Assembly: GCF_951229915.1 (NCBI RefSeq)
Contig: NZ_OX579588.1
Location: forward strand, 1 to 64,000
Reading direction: 5' to 3'
DNA: 64,000 nt
DNA from: Candidatus Ornithobacterium hominis
GTDB taxonomy: Bacteria; Bacteroidota; Bacteroidia; Flavobacteriales; Weeksellaceae
Shown here in pieces: positions 43,013 through 51,573 of the stretch; the stretch's first letter is position 1; the number at the start of each line of letters is the position of its first letter. Position numbers and translations under genes: made by a program. The notes below the pieces were generated by a model. That model saw nothing but the letters and a program-made list of their open reading frames with translations, was not told the DNA's origin and ran no database searches.

Positions 43013-43432
43013 ATGAAATTTTTTATTCTGAGCTTTAGTTTTCTATTCCTATACTCTTGCGCAGGTATGAAAAACGCAAAAGAGAATCAACGTGAGCAAA
43101 AAACATTACATTTAGAACCTGATGAAGACGGGGAGTATGATGTAATTGTTTTAGACCCCAGCTATGGTGTTTTTTTAAATACTAGAGCTTTGCCCATGAA
43201 TTATTATTCAGAAGAATTTTTACACTCCAAAAACATTCGCTTGGTTAATGAATGGAACTACCGTCATTCACAACCGATGAGGTTTAATCCCAATGTTTAT
43301 GAGGTTCATATTGACTATCGCCCGTCGATAAAATACGGATTGGAGTTTGAGTGGAAACTTTTCAATTTCTTTATGTTTATAGAATCACAGACGGGTGAAG
43401 ATTTAGACGGCCACCGCACTTATGCAAGATAA
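43013..43432 (+). CDS. DUF6146-like lipoprotein
   Basis: 139 residues with signal peptide and lipobox LYSC (Cys16). The mature part contains YDVIVLDPSYGVFLNTRALPM (about 43-63), VNEWNYRHSQP (about 82-92) and IDYRPSIKYGLEFEWKLFNFF (about 106-126), a pattern I associate with the flavobacterial family DUF6146. Function unknown. It ends 20 bases before prfB, which has its own promoter core in between. Confidence 0.65.
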   Translation: MKFFILSFSFLFLYSCAGMKNAKENQREQKTLHLEPDEDGEYDVIVLDPSYGVFLNTRALPMNYYSEEFLHSKNIRLVNEWNYRHSQPMRFNPNVYEVHIDYRPSIKYGLEFEWKLFNFFMFIESQTGEDLDGHRTYAR

Positions 43433-43440
43433 AGTTTTTA

Positions 43441-43448
43441 TATCTTTG
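43441..43448 (+). promoter_or_regulatory. Promoter core of prfB
   Basis: TATCTTTG, only four bases before the prfB ATG at 43453, so a transcript from it would have almost no leader. Confidence 0.5.
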
Positions 43449-43452
43449 ATTT

Positions 43453-44562
43453 ATGATTCAGAATGAGAATTTGCAAGATTTGAAAGAGCGTGTAGAGAAT
43501 CTCCACCATTATTTAGAAATCGAACAGAAAAAAATTGAAATTACTAATGACGAGGAAAAGGCAGCTTCGCCAGCGTTTTGGGATGACCCAAAAGCTGCTC
43601 AACTTCATCTAAAACAGCTCCAAACCAAGAAAAATTGGGTTCAAGACTTTGAGCAAGTTCAAAGGGCAACCAATGATTTGGATGTTTTGTATGAATTTTA
43701 TAAAGAAATGGGAGAGGGTTCTGAAGAAGAAATTGATGAGCAGTACCAAAAAGCAACCGATTTGCTAGAGAAAATTGAGTTTAGAAATATGCTGTCTGAG
43801 GAGGGAGATGAGATGAGTGCTGTTCTACAAATCACAGCTGGTGCTGGCGGTACTGAGAGTTGCGACTGGGCTAGTATGCTGATGCGTATGTACCTTATGT
43901 GGGCAGAAAAAAATGGCTACAAAGTTAAAGAACTCAATTACCAAGATGGTGATGTGGCTGGCGTGAAAACTGTGACTTTAGAAATCGAAGGGGAGTTTGC
44001 TTTTGGCTATTTAAAAGGTGAAAACGGTGTGCATCGCTTGGTGCGAATATCTCCGTTTGACTCCAATGCCAAAAGACACACGAGCTTTGTTTCAGTCTAC
44101 GTTTACCCTTTGGTGGATGATACGATAGAAATTGAAGTGAATCCCAATGATATTGAAATGCAGACATCTCGTTCTGGCGGCGCTGGTGGACAGAACGTCA
44201 ATAAGGTGGAAACTAAAGTCCAGTTGACACACAAGCCTACAGGCATCGTTGTGGTGTGTCAGGTAGAAAGGTCTCAGTTAGCCAACCGAGAGAGAGCTAT
44301 GCAAATGCTAAAATCAGAGCTTTATAAAATCGAATTGGAAAAAAGAATGGCGGCTCGTAGTGAGATTGAAGCGAACAAAAAAAGCATCGAATGGGGTAGC
44401 CAAATTAGAAATTACGTGATGCATCCGTACAAACTAGTAAAAGATGTGCGCACAGGTGAAGAAACATCTGATGTGGATGGTGTAATGAACGGGAGTATTG
44501 ATGATTTTCTAAAGGCTTATTTAATGTTCATGGGACAAAAAGAAGAATCAGATAGCTTATAA
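43453..44562 (+). CDS. prfB: Peptide chain release factor 2, no programmed frameshift
   Basis: Recognises UGA and UAA stop codons and releases the finished chain. 369 residues in one uninterrupted frame. The stop-codon-recognition tripeptide SPF is in [16 protein letters not shown] (near residue 200) and the GGQ catalytic loop in [17 protein letters not shown] (near 240). In many bacteria an in-frame UGA after about 25 codons forces +1 frameshifting; here the equivalent place (codons 19-23, CAT TAT TTA GAA ATC at 43507-43521) reads straight through, so that autoregulation is absent. Confidence 0.96.
   Translation: MIQNENLQDLKERVENLHHYLEIEQKKIEITNDEEKAASPAFWDDPKAAQLHLKQLQTKKNWVQDFEQVQRATNDLDVLYEFYKEMGEGSEEEIDEQYQKATDLLEKIEFRNMLSEEGDEMSAVLQITAGAGGTESCDWASMLMRMYLMWAEKNGYKVKELNYQDGDVAGVKTVTLEIEGEFAFGYLKGENGVHRLVRISPFDSNAKRHTSFVSVYVYPLVDDTIEIEVNPNDIEMQTSRSGGAGGQNVNKVETKVQLTHKPTGIVVVCQVERSQLANRERAMQMLKSELYKIELEKRMAARSEIEANKKSIEWGSQIRNYVMHPYKLVKDVRTGEETSDVDGVMNGSIDDFLKAYLMFMGQKEESDSL
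44512..44518. repeat. Iterated palindrome inside prfB
   Basis: Core AAGGCTT near the 3' end of prfB, read as Leu-Lys-Ala-Tyr-Leu, a reading frame different from the common Lys-Ala-Leu form. Confidence 0.5.
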
Positions 44563-44868
44563 AGCCGCTGTGCATTTAAATCAAGTTTGCTTTAACATTA
44601 TTGATAAGTTTTTTAAAAGACAAATTTAGCCAAGCTATTGAATTTTTATAAGCCTTATAAAATTTTTAGCCAAAAATTTTGTTTTCTAATTCAGTGTTTC
44701 AAAATAATTTTGCATGAAATCACTCGTATATTTAATTTATTGAAAATCAAATTGATAATATTCATTATTGCAATTCCATGAGTAAGTTTTCCATTTTATT
44801 TTCCAAATGCATAAGGGGCAGTTTATAAATAATTAATTACATTCGTAGCTTGAGCTATCACATTCGTT
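44563..44868. other. Intergenic region between prfB and trkA
   Basis: About 306 AT-rich bases without a convincing gene. An iterated-palindrome copy lies at 44650-44656 inside symmetric A/T tracts (AATTTTTAT left, ATAAAATTTTT right). A stretch at about 44778-44825 resembles one in the gap beside tyrS (30753-30803). No clear promoter core or terminator was found. Confidence 0.4.
44650..44656. repeat. Iterated palindrome between prfB and trkA
   Basis: Core AAGCCTT flanked symmetrically by AATTTTTAT and ATAAAATTTTT. Confidence 0.65.
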
Positions 44869-46227
44869 ATGAGAATAATCATTGCCGGTGCTGGTGAAGT
44901 TGGGTTTCACATTGCTAAATTATTAGCCAATGAGTCTCAAGATATTGTAGTTATAGATACAGATAAAGAAAAACTGCAAAAAATCGAAGGATTACTTGAC
45001 GTTATGACTTATCGTGGAGATGCCGCTTCTTTTCAGCTGATGGAAGAAATAAATATAGAAGAAGCTGATATCTTTATCGCTGTAACACAACTGCAAAATA
45101 CTAATTTAATGGCATCGCTTATCGCCAAAAAGTTGGGGGCAAAAAAGGTTGTCGCTCGTGTAACTAATCCTGAATTTTTGGAGCGAAAAAATACGTTAAA
45201 CCTACAGCGAGCGGGTATAGATATGCTCATTTCGCCTGAAGAGTTAGCGGCCAATGAGATTGCTAATTTAATTGAGGAATCTGTCTTCAATGAGATGCAT
45301 TCTTTTGGTAGTGGTGCATTGAATTTATTTGGCGTTTTTTTAGAAAGAAAATCTAAGTTCATAGACCATAGTGTGAGGGGTATTGCCCAGCGATTTGGAG
45401 ATAGGATTAACTTTATTCCCATTTTTATCATTCGTTCTAATGATGGTGAAACAAAAAGTATTATCCCGCGGGGAGACACTGTTTACAGAGAAGGCGACCA
45501 TGTTTACTTTATAGCCCTAGAAGACGCCCGCAATAGTATTTATGAATATCTGGGGAAAAAAAATGAAGATCTTTCAGACGTTATGATTTTGGGCGGTGGG
45601 CGAATAGGGAAAAAAACAGTCCAAATTCTACGCCAGCACAAGCATAATATCAAAATCATCGAACGAGATTTTGCTAAAGCTGAAGATTTAGCGGATCAGT
45701 TTGACGATGTGCTAATCATTCACGGTGATGGGCGAGATACAGACCTTCTAGAAGAAGAAGGCATTTCTGAACTGGATGCCTTTGTGGCCGTTACGGGAAG
45801 GTCAGAAACCAATATCATGGCTTGTCTGATGGCAAAATCTAAAGGTGTAAAAAAAACCATCGCTTTGGTAGAAAACACCGAGTATCTACATTTGGGGCAA
45901 GATATTGGCATTGATGGATTTATCAATAAAAAACTAATGGCCGCCAATTCGGTATTTAAACATGTAAGAAAAGGAAAAGTACTGGATGTGATGAATATTT
46001 TTGATTTCCCCGCCGAAGTTTTAGAGTTTCGCGTAAAAGAAAATTCAAAAATTGCTAACAAAACTATACAGGAGGTAAACTTCCCAAGAGAAGCAATTAT
46101 TGGAGGCATTATTAGAAAATTTCAAGGGATTATTCCTCAAAAAGACTTTGTCATCCTTCCGCACGACCGTGTGGTGATCTTCTCAAGATTAGAAGCCATC
46201 AAAAAAGTTGAATATCTCTTTTCTTAG
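44869..46227 (+). CDS. trkA: Trk potassium uptake regulatory NAD-binding subunit TrkA
   Basis: 452 residues in two tandem halves, each an RCK_N nucleotide-binding fold followed by an RCK_C domain. Half one opens with IIIAGAGEVGFHIAKLL (2-18), half two with VMILGGGRIGKKTVQIL (about 236-252). DVMTYRGDAAS and VLIIHGDGRDTDLL mark the ends of the two folds. It gates TrkH at the cytoplasmic face in response to nucleotides. The trkH start follows within eight bases, so the two form an operon. Confidence 0.95.
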   Translation: MRIIIAGAGEVGFHIAKLLANESQDIVVIDTDKEKLQKIEGLLDVMTYRGDAASFQLMEEINIEEADIFIAVTQLQNTNLMASLIAKKLGAKKVVARVTNPEFLERKNTLNLQRAGIDMLISPEELAANEIANLIEESVFNEMHSFGSGALNLFGVFLERKSKFIDHSVRGIAQRFGDRINFIPIFIIRSNDGETKSIIPRGDTVYREGDHVYFIALEDARNSIYEYLGKKNEDLSDVMILGGGRIGKKTVQILRQHKHNIKIIERDFAKAEDLADQFDDVLIIHGDGRDTDLLEEEGISELDAFVAVTGRSETNIMACLMAKSKGVKKTIALVENTEYLHLGQDIGIDGFINKKLMAANSVFKHVRKGKVLDVMNIFDFPAEVLEFRVKENSKIANKTIQEVNFPREAIIGGIIRKFQGIIPQKDFVILPHDRVVIFSRLEAIKKVEYLFS

Positions 46228-46234
46228 ATCTACT

Positions 46235-47812
46235 ATGCCTTTTTTCAAAAAAATAAATTTCCCCATTATCTTCAGAATGCTAGGCATTCTCTTGATTGTC
46301 AATGCTCTTTTTATGCTAAGCTGCGTTCCAGTCAATTTGTACTATAATGAGGCTAGCTTCAAAGGGATGCTTTCTGCGGCATTGATTACGGGTTTGCTTG
46401 GCTGTGCTACATTTTTTACTTTTAAAAATGCTAAAAAAGATATCGGAAAGAGAGAAGGTTACTTGATTGTAAGTTTAGGTTGGGTAACGATGGCTTTATT
46501 TGGCACGCTACCTTACTTATTGAGTGCTGAGTTTTTATCTACCCAAGTTTTAGAAATTAACACGATCAACTTGACCAATGCTTTTTTTGAGGTAATGTCA
46601 GGCTATTCCACGACTGGTGCCAGTACTTTGAATGATATTGAAATCATGCCCAAGGGTCTTTTGCTATGGCGAAGCATGACACATTGGCTCGGTGGAATGG
46701 GAATCATCGTTCTCACCTTGGCAATTTTACCCCTACTTGGCATCGGTGGAATGCAGCTTTTTATCGCTGAAGCACCTGGAATAACGGCCGATAAAATTCA
46801 CCCTCGCATTACCGATACAGCTAAGCGTTTGTGGTTACTATATGTTATCTTAACCTGCCTACAGATTGTTTTGCTTTTTGCTGCAGGCATGAATCTTTTT
46901 GATGCAGTCAACCATTCTTTTTCCACGATTGCATCGGGAGGTTTCTCTACTAAAAATGCTAGTATCGCTTATTGGAATCACCTTCCACTTATTCAATATA
47001 TCATCTGTGTATTCATGTTTTTTTCAGGCATGAATTTCATTTTAATTTATTTCCTCTTTAAAAGAAAATTCAAAAAAATATTCAGTGACGCTGAATTTTT
47101 ACACTATAGCGGCATTGTCATAATACTCACTATTATTTCAACTTTAATTGTTCATTATTACACCGATTTAGAATTAACTTCTGTTGTTCATCCTGGAGTC
47201 AATATCGATGAGTACGGGAACAAAATTTTTGGCTGGGAACCCTCTTTTCGTCACTCTTTATTCACCATATTATCCATCATTACCACCACAGGATTTGTCT
47301 CAGCAGATTTCACACAGTGGGCGCCTTTCCTCACGGCAGTTTACTTTACACTAATGTTTGTTGGGGGATCAGCTGGTTCCACTTCAGGAGGCGTAAAAAT
47401 TATCCGCCACATTATTCTTATCAAAAATAGTTGGTATGAATTTAAACGCTTAGTTCATCCCCATGCCATAATCCCAGTTCGGTTGGGCGGGAAAACTCTA
47501 GATAAGAAAGTCATTTTCCATGTCATGGCTTTTTTCATTGCCTATATTGTCATTTTTATGGCAGCTACAATTATTTTAACCTTTATTGATTTTACCGACG
47601 AAAATATTTCAAATGAATTTTTCTCATCAATGGGAGTTGCGGCCAGCACGCTTGGTAATGTGGGCCCAGGGCTGGGGAAGTATAGCCCTGTTAACAATTT
47701 TTCTGAAATGTCTGCCATCGGCAAGTGGTTTTGCAGTTTTTTAATGCTCATTGGGCGATTAGAAATTTTCACTATATTGATTTTATTTACACCTTTTTTC
47801 TGGAAAAAATAA
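46235..47812 (+). CDS. trkH: Potassium transporter subunit TrkH
   Basis: About 525 residues from ATG 46235, which avoids overlap with trkA. Integral membrane protein with about ten spans in four MPM repeats. Selectivity-filter segments are seen in order: YSTTGAST, IASGGFSTKN, ITTTGFVSADF and GNVGPGLGKYS. GGSAGSTSGGVKIIRHI lies just before the last repeat. Forms the K+ pore with TrkA as regulator. Directly followed (two bases) by the thioesterase gene. Confidence 0.95.
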   Translation: MPFFKKINFPIIFRMLGILLIVNALFMLSCVPVNLYYNEASFKGMLSAALITGLLGCATFFTFKNAKKDIGKREGYLIVSLGWVTMALFGTLPYLLSAEFLSTQVLEINTINLTNAFFEVMSGYSTTGASTLNDIEIMPKGLLLWRSMTHWLGGMGIIVLTLAILPLLGIGGMQLFIAEAPGITADKIHPRITDTAKRLWLLYVILTCLQIVLLFAAGMNLFDAVNHSFSTIASGGFSTKNASIAYWNHLPLIQYIICVFMFFSGMNFILIYFLFKRKFKKIFSDAEFLHYSGIVIILTIISTLIVHYYTDLELTSVVHPGVNIDEYGNKIFGWEPSFRHSLFTILSIITTTGFVSADFTQWAPFLTAVYFTLMFVGGSAGSTSGGVKIIRHIILIKNSWYEFKRLVHPHAIIPVRLGGKTLDKKVIFHVMAFFIAYIVIFMAATIILTFIDFTDENISNEFFSSMGVAASTLGNVGPGLGKYSPVNNFSEMSAIGKWFCSFLMLIGRLEIFTILILFTPFFWKK

Positions 47813-47814
47813 TC

Positions 47815-48303
47815 ATGAAAAAACAGCATAAAATAGAATTTCAGTTTTTGAGCGAACCAACCGATGTCAACTACGGGGGGAAAGTTCATGGCGGCGCTGT
47901 AATGAAATGGATAGACCAAGTTGGCTATTCGTGTGCCAGTACGTGGGCAGAGTCTTATGCGGTGACCGTATATGTAGGTGGCATTCGATTTTATAAACCG
48001 ATCTTGATTGGTGATATCGTTCGGCTCAATGCAGAAATCATTTATACGGGATTCTCAAGTATGCACATCGCCATTGATGTTTATTCAAAGAAAGTTACTG
48101 CTCAAAATTTTGAAAAGAAAACACACTGTGTCATTGTTTTCGTAGCTGTAGATGAAAATGGGAAATCACAAAAAGTTCCACACTGGGAACCTCAAACTCA
48201 AGAAGAAAAAGAAAAAGCTGAATATGCTCTAAAGCTCATGAATTTGCGCAAAAATATCGAAAACGAAATGAATCCGTTCCTACAAGATAAAGAAAATCAA
48301 TAA
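47815..48303 (+). CDS. Acyl-CoA thioesterase, hotdog fold
   Basis: 162 residues from ATG 47815; upstream frame positions lie inside trkH. The hotdog signature TDVNYGGKVHGGAVMKWIDQVGY (in pieces, about 16-38) with catalytic Asp, then CASTWAESYAVTVYVGGIRF and DIVRLNAEIIYTGFSSMHI, matches YciA/BACH-type thioesterases that cleave acyl-CoA. The C-terminal 30 residues are charged and variable. Lies between trkH and rarA at spacings of 2 and 13 bases, so it is probably co-transcribed although unrelated in function. Confidence 0.88.
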   Translation: MKKQHKIEFQFLSEPTDVNYGGKVHGGAVMKWIDQVGYSCASTWAESYAVTVYVGGIRFYKPILIGDIVRLNAEIIYTGFSSMHIAIDVYSKKVTAQNFEKKTHCVIVFVAVDENGKSQKVPHWEPQTQEEKEKAEYALKLMNLRKNIENEMNPFLQDKENQ

Positions 48304-48316
48304 ACTACAAAAAATC

Positions 48317-49597
48317 ATGATTCCGCCACTTGCTGAGCGCATGCGCCCCAAAATCCTCGACGAATATATTAACCAAAAGCATCTTTTGGGTCAGAACGCT
48401 CCTATCCGTTTAATGGTAGAAAACGGACTGCTTTCTTCCATGATTTTTTGGGGCCCACCAGGAACAGGAAAAACAACTTTAGCTCAACTATTAGCTGAAG
48501 TTTCTGGACGCTCCTTTTTTACCCTCAGTGCCATTAATGCTGGGGTGAAAGATGTGCGTGATATTATAGAGAAAGCAAAGAAACAAACACTTTTCAGTGG
48601 AGAAAAAAATCCAATACTCTTCATCGATGAAATTCACCGATTTAACAAAGGACAACAAGACTCTTTGCTCTCTGCGGTAGAGAAAGGCTATATAACGCTC
48701 ATTGGTGCGACGACTGAGAATCCTAGCTTTGAGGTTGTGCCAGCTTTGCTTTCTCGATGCCAAATTTATATTTTAAAAAGTCTTGAAAAGAGTGATTTAA
48801 TCAAGCTTCTAAATCGTGCAATAGAGCAGGATAATTTTTTAAGCCTTAAAAAAATTCAACTGAAAGAAACTGATGCTTTGTTGCGCTACTCTGGTGGAGA
48901 TGCCCGCAAAGCCTTGAATGGGTTGGAGATTGTAACTGCCAGTTTTCGTAATGATGAGGAGGTCATCATCACTAATGAACTGGTATCGCAAATCATTCAA
49001 CAAAATGTTACTAAATATGATAAATCTGGCGAGCAGCATTATGATATTATTTCGGCTTTTATCAAATCCATCCGCGGCAGCGATCCCAATGCTGCCGTTT
49101 ACTGGCTTGCACGAATGTTGGAAGGGGGTGAAGATTTAAAGTTTATCGCTCGCCGACTGATTATTTTGGCTTCCGAGGACATAGGAAACGCTAACCCCAA
49201 TGCGCTGATGTTGGCCAATAATGCTTTTCAAGCCGTGAATACGATTGGCTACCCCGAGGCACGAATCATTTTATCTCAATGTGCAATTTATTTGGCTAAT
49301 TCGCCTAAGAGTAATAGTTGCTACAGGGCGATCAATCAAGCTCAACAGATAGTGAAAGAAACTGGGGATTTAGCCGTGCCTTTGCATCTGCGCAATGCCC
49401 CAACAAAACTGATGAAGGAGCTCGATTATGGGAAAGATTATCAATACGCACATCAGTTTAAAGGTAATTTTGCACGGCAAGAATATTTGCCTAAGGAAAT
49501 TTCGGGACAAAAATTCTATGAACCTGGAAATAATAAACGTGAGGAGCAAGATCGCCAAGTACTAAAATCGAGATGGCAAGATAAATATGATTATTAA
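48317..49597 (+). CDS. rarA: Replication-associated recombination protein RarA (MgsA)
   Basis: 426-residue AAA+ ATPase related to clamp loaders, acting at stalled forks and single-strand DNA ends. LAERMRPKILDEYINQKHLLG near the N-terminus is family-specific. Walker A is WGPPGTGKTT (about 43-52), Walker B LFIDEIHRFNKGQQD (about 99-113), sensor 1 IGATTENPSFEV, and SRCQIY. The C-terminal tetramerisation region has RSIRGSDPNAAVYWLARMLEGGED in pieces. A palindrome copy (48841-48847) is read here as FLSLKKI, a frame unlike most other copies. Confidence 0.95.
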   Translation: MIPPLAERMRPKILDEYINQKHLLGQNAPIRLMVENGLLSSMIFWGPPGTGKTTLAQLLAEVSGRSFFTLSAINAGVKDVRDIIEKAKKQTLFSGEKNPILFIDEIHRFNKGQQDSLLSAVEKGYITLIGATTENPSFEVVPALLSRCQIYILKSLEKSDLIKLLNRAIEQDNFLSLKKIQLKETDALLRYSGGDARKALNGLEIVTASFRNDEEVIITNELVSQIIQQNVTKYDKSGEQHYDIISAFIKSIRGSDPNAAVYWLARMLEGGEDLKFIARRLIILASEDIGNANPNALMLANNAFQAVNTIGYPEARIILSQCAIYLANSPKSNSCYRAINQAQQIVKETGDLAVPLHLRNAPTKLMKELDYGKDYQYAHQFKGNFARQEYLPKEISGQKFYEPGNNKREEQDRQVLKSRWQDKYDY

Positions 49598-49600
49598 TTT

Positions 49601-49608
49601 TATCTTTG
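49601..49608 (+). promoter_or_regulatory. Promoter core of hemH
   Basis: TATCTTTG, six bases before the hemH ATG at 49615. A transcript from it would start at or very near the AUG. Confidence 0.5.
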
Positions 49609-49614
49609 CAGGTA

Positions 49615-50637
49615 ATGAAAAAAGGTGTTTTACTTATCAACTTAGGCTCTCCAGACTCTACTAAAACCAAAGACGTCCGGCGCTATTTGCGTGAATTTTT
49701 ATCAGACCCTAAAGTCATCGATGTTTGGTTTGTGAGAAATATTATTTTGAATTTATTTATTCTGCCCTTTCGCCCCAAAAAATCAGCAGAAGCTTACAGA
49801 AAAATTTGGTGGGAAGAAGGCTCTCCGCTCATTGTTTTGACCGAGCGTTTACAGCAAAAGTTACAGGCAAAACTAGACATGCCTGTCGCCATTGGTATGC
49901 GCTACGGGAATCCATCAATAAAGGAGGGATTGACTGAGCTTCAACAGCTGGGGTGTGAAAGTGTTTTTGTGATTCCTTTGTACCCACAGTATGCTATGAG
50001 CACAACGGAAACTGTGGTGGATAAAACGCTAGAAATTAAAGAAAAATTTTTTAAGGCTTTAAAAATTTCTTTTCTTCCGCCTTTTTATAATCACCCCGAT
50101 TACATTCAAACCTTGGCACAAAGTATTGAGAAAAATTTGCCTCAGGCTTTTGATAAGCTCTTGTTCTCTTACCACGGGATTCCAGAGAGACATATCTACA
50201 AAACAGATCGCTCCAATACTTGCGAGATTGGCAAATGCTGCTTCAAAGATGAGAATCCTTCGCACGCCACTTGCTACCGCCACCAATGCTATAAAACAAC
50301 AGAGCTGGTGCGTGAGGCGTTGAACTTACCTAGCAAAAAAGTCATGCAGAGTTTTCAGTCACGCCTAGGGAGCGACCCTTGGCTAAAGCCTTATACGGAT
50401 GAGACTTTAGAGAACTTCCCCCAAAAGGGAACTAAAAATATTGCTGTCGTGGCACCAGCTTTTGTTTCAGATTGTTTAGAAACGTTAGAAGAATTAGCCA
50501 TGGAAGGCAAAGAAGAATTTTTGAAAAATGGAGGGGAAAGTTTCACTTATATTCCATGTTTGAATGATTCAGACGAGTTTGTAGAAATTTTAGAAAAATG
50601 GTGTAATGAATATCAAAATAATGAAGAGACGATTTAA
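49615..50637 (+). CDS. hemH: Ferrochelatase
   Basis: Inserts iron into protoporphyrin IX in the last step of protoheme synthesis. 340 residues from ATG 49615. GVLLINLGSPDS (4-15), RYLREFLSDP, then VIPLYPQYAMSTTE (near 125), the active-site His in FSYHGIPERH (near 190) and VVAPAFVSDCLETLEE (near 285) are conserved. A cysteine cluster at residues 203, 208, 209, 220 and 225 might bind an iron-sulfur cluster, as reported for some bacterial ferrochelatases; this is inference. Overlaps the next gene by 17 bases. A palindrome copy at 50053-50059 encodes FFKALKIS. Confidence 0.95.
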   Translation: MKKGVLLINLGSPDSTKTKDVRRYLREFLSDPKVIDVWFVRNIILNLFILPFRPKKSAEAYRKIWWEEGSPLIVLTERLQQKLQAKLDMPVAIGMRYGNPSIKEGLTELQQLGCESVFVIPLYPQYAMSTTETVVDKTLEIKEKFFKALKISFLPPFYNHPDYIQTLAQSIEKNLPQAFDKLLFSYHGIPERHIYKTDRSNTCEIGKCCFKDENPSHATCYRHQCYKTTELVREALNLPSKKVMQSFQSRLGSDPWLKPYTDETLENFPQKGTKNIAVVAPAFVSDCLETLEELAMEGKEEFLKNGGESFTYIPCLNDSDEFVEILEKWCNEYQNNEETI

Positions 50638-51568
50638 ATTTTCCCTTGCTTTAATTCTCGTAACTTTTGGAATTAGCTTCGCGCAACTCAATACAGTAAA
50701 ATCTGAACTGGAGAGGACTAAAATTCGTGAAAAAGATACGCTTGATGGCTGGAAAAACTTTGGGCAAGTCAATTTGCTTTTAAACCAATCTGCATTTAGC
50801 AATTGGGTAGCTGGTGGTGAAAATAGCATTGCTGGGAATTTAAACGCACAGTACAATTTCTATTACAAAAAAGGTTCTTGGACTTGGGATAACTTGCTGC
50901 AAGGAAGCTATGGTTTGTCTTCTACAGAAAGTAAGGGACTCAGAAAAACTGATGACCGCTTAGAAATCAATTCCATCTTAGGGGAAAAAGCTTTTGAAAA
51001 CTGGAGTTACTCGCTATTTATGAATTTTAAAACTCAGTTTGTCAACGGTTATCATTACGATTTAGATGAAGACAGAGGTTTTCGGACTTCTGGTCTATTC
51101 AAGCCAGCATATTTAACTTTTGGCCCAGGGTTGCTGTGGAGAAAAAGTCAAAATTTTCACTTTAATTTAGCTCCGTTGACTAGTAAAGTTACATTTCTTA
51201 GCGGAGAGGTTTTCACTTACACTGATTTAGATGGAGATGGTAAAAAAGAGGCCGTTTCTTCAAATGTAATCGAAACTTACGGAGTTGATCCTGGTAAATC
51301 TTATCGCTATGAGTTAGGTTTCTATGCTGCTGGCTATTACAAAGCCAGTCTGATGGAAAACATCACAATGGAAAATATTTTATCGCTCTACTCTAATTAT
51401 TTAGAAAATCCAAAAAATGTAGATTTAGACTATACGATGAATCTTATTTTCAAAATCAATAAATATTTATCTACCAATCTAAGCGTGCAGACGATTTATG
51501 ACGATGATGCCTTTTCGGGTTTTCAAATTAGAGAAGTCTTTGGGCTAGGTATAAATGTAAATCTATAA
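50621..51568 (+). CDS. DUF3078 protein, first of a tandem pair
   Basis: 315 residues from ATG 50621, with signal peptide (cleavage after SFAQ, about 22). The mature part is beta-strand rich with many alternating aromatic segments. DGWKNFGQVNLLLNQSAFSNWVAGGENS (in pieces, about 43-70) and the end FSGFQIREVFGLGINVNL are the DUF3078 hallmarks. Probably an outer-membrane barrel; function unknown. Followed five bases later by a paralogue of nearly the same length. Overlaps hemH, suggesting coupled expression. Confidence 0.83.
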   Translation: MKRRFKFSLALILVTFGISFAQLNTVKSELERTKIREKDTLDGWKNFGQVNLLLNQSAFSNWVAGGENSIAGNLNAQYNFYYKKGSWTWDNLLQGSYGLSSTESKGLRKTDDRLEINSILGEKAFENWSYSLFMNFKTQFVNGYHYDLDEDRGFRTSGLFKPAYLTFGPGLLWRKSQNFHFNLAPLTSKVTFLSGEVFTYTDLDGDGKKEAVSSNVIETYGVDPGKSYRYELGFYAAGYYKASLMENITMENILSLYSNYLENPKNVDLDYTMNLIFKINKYLSTNLSVQTIYDDDAFSGFQIREVFGLGINVNL

Positions 51569-51573
51569 GGGAG

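Noticed and set aside
45033..46109. Two long minus-strand frames inside trkA
   Set aside because: They are Ser-rich antisense shadows of a gene with intact domains.
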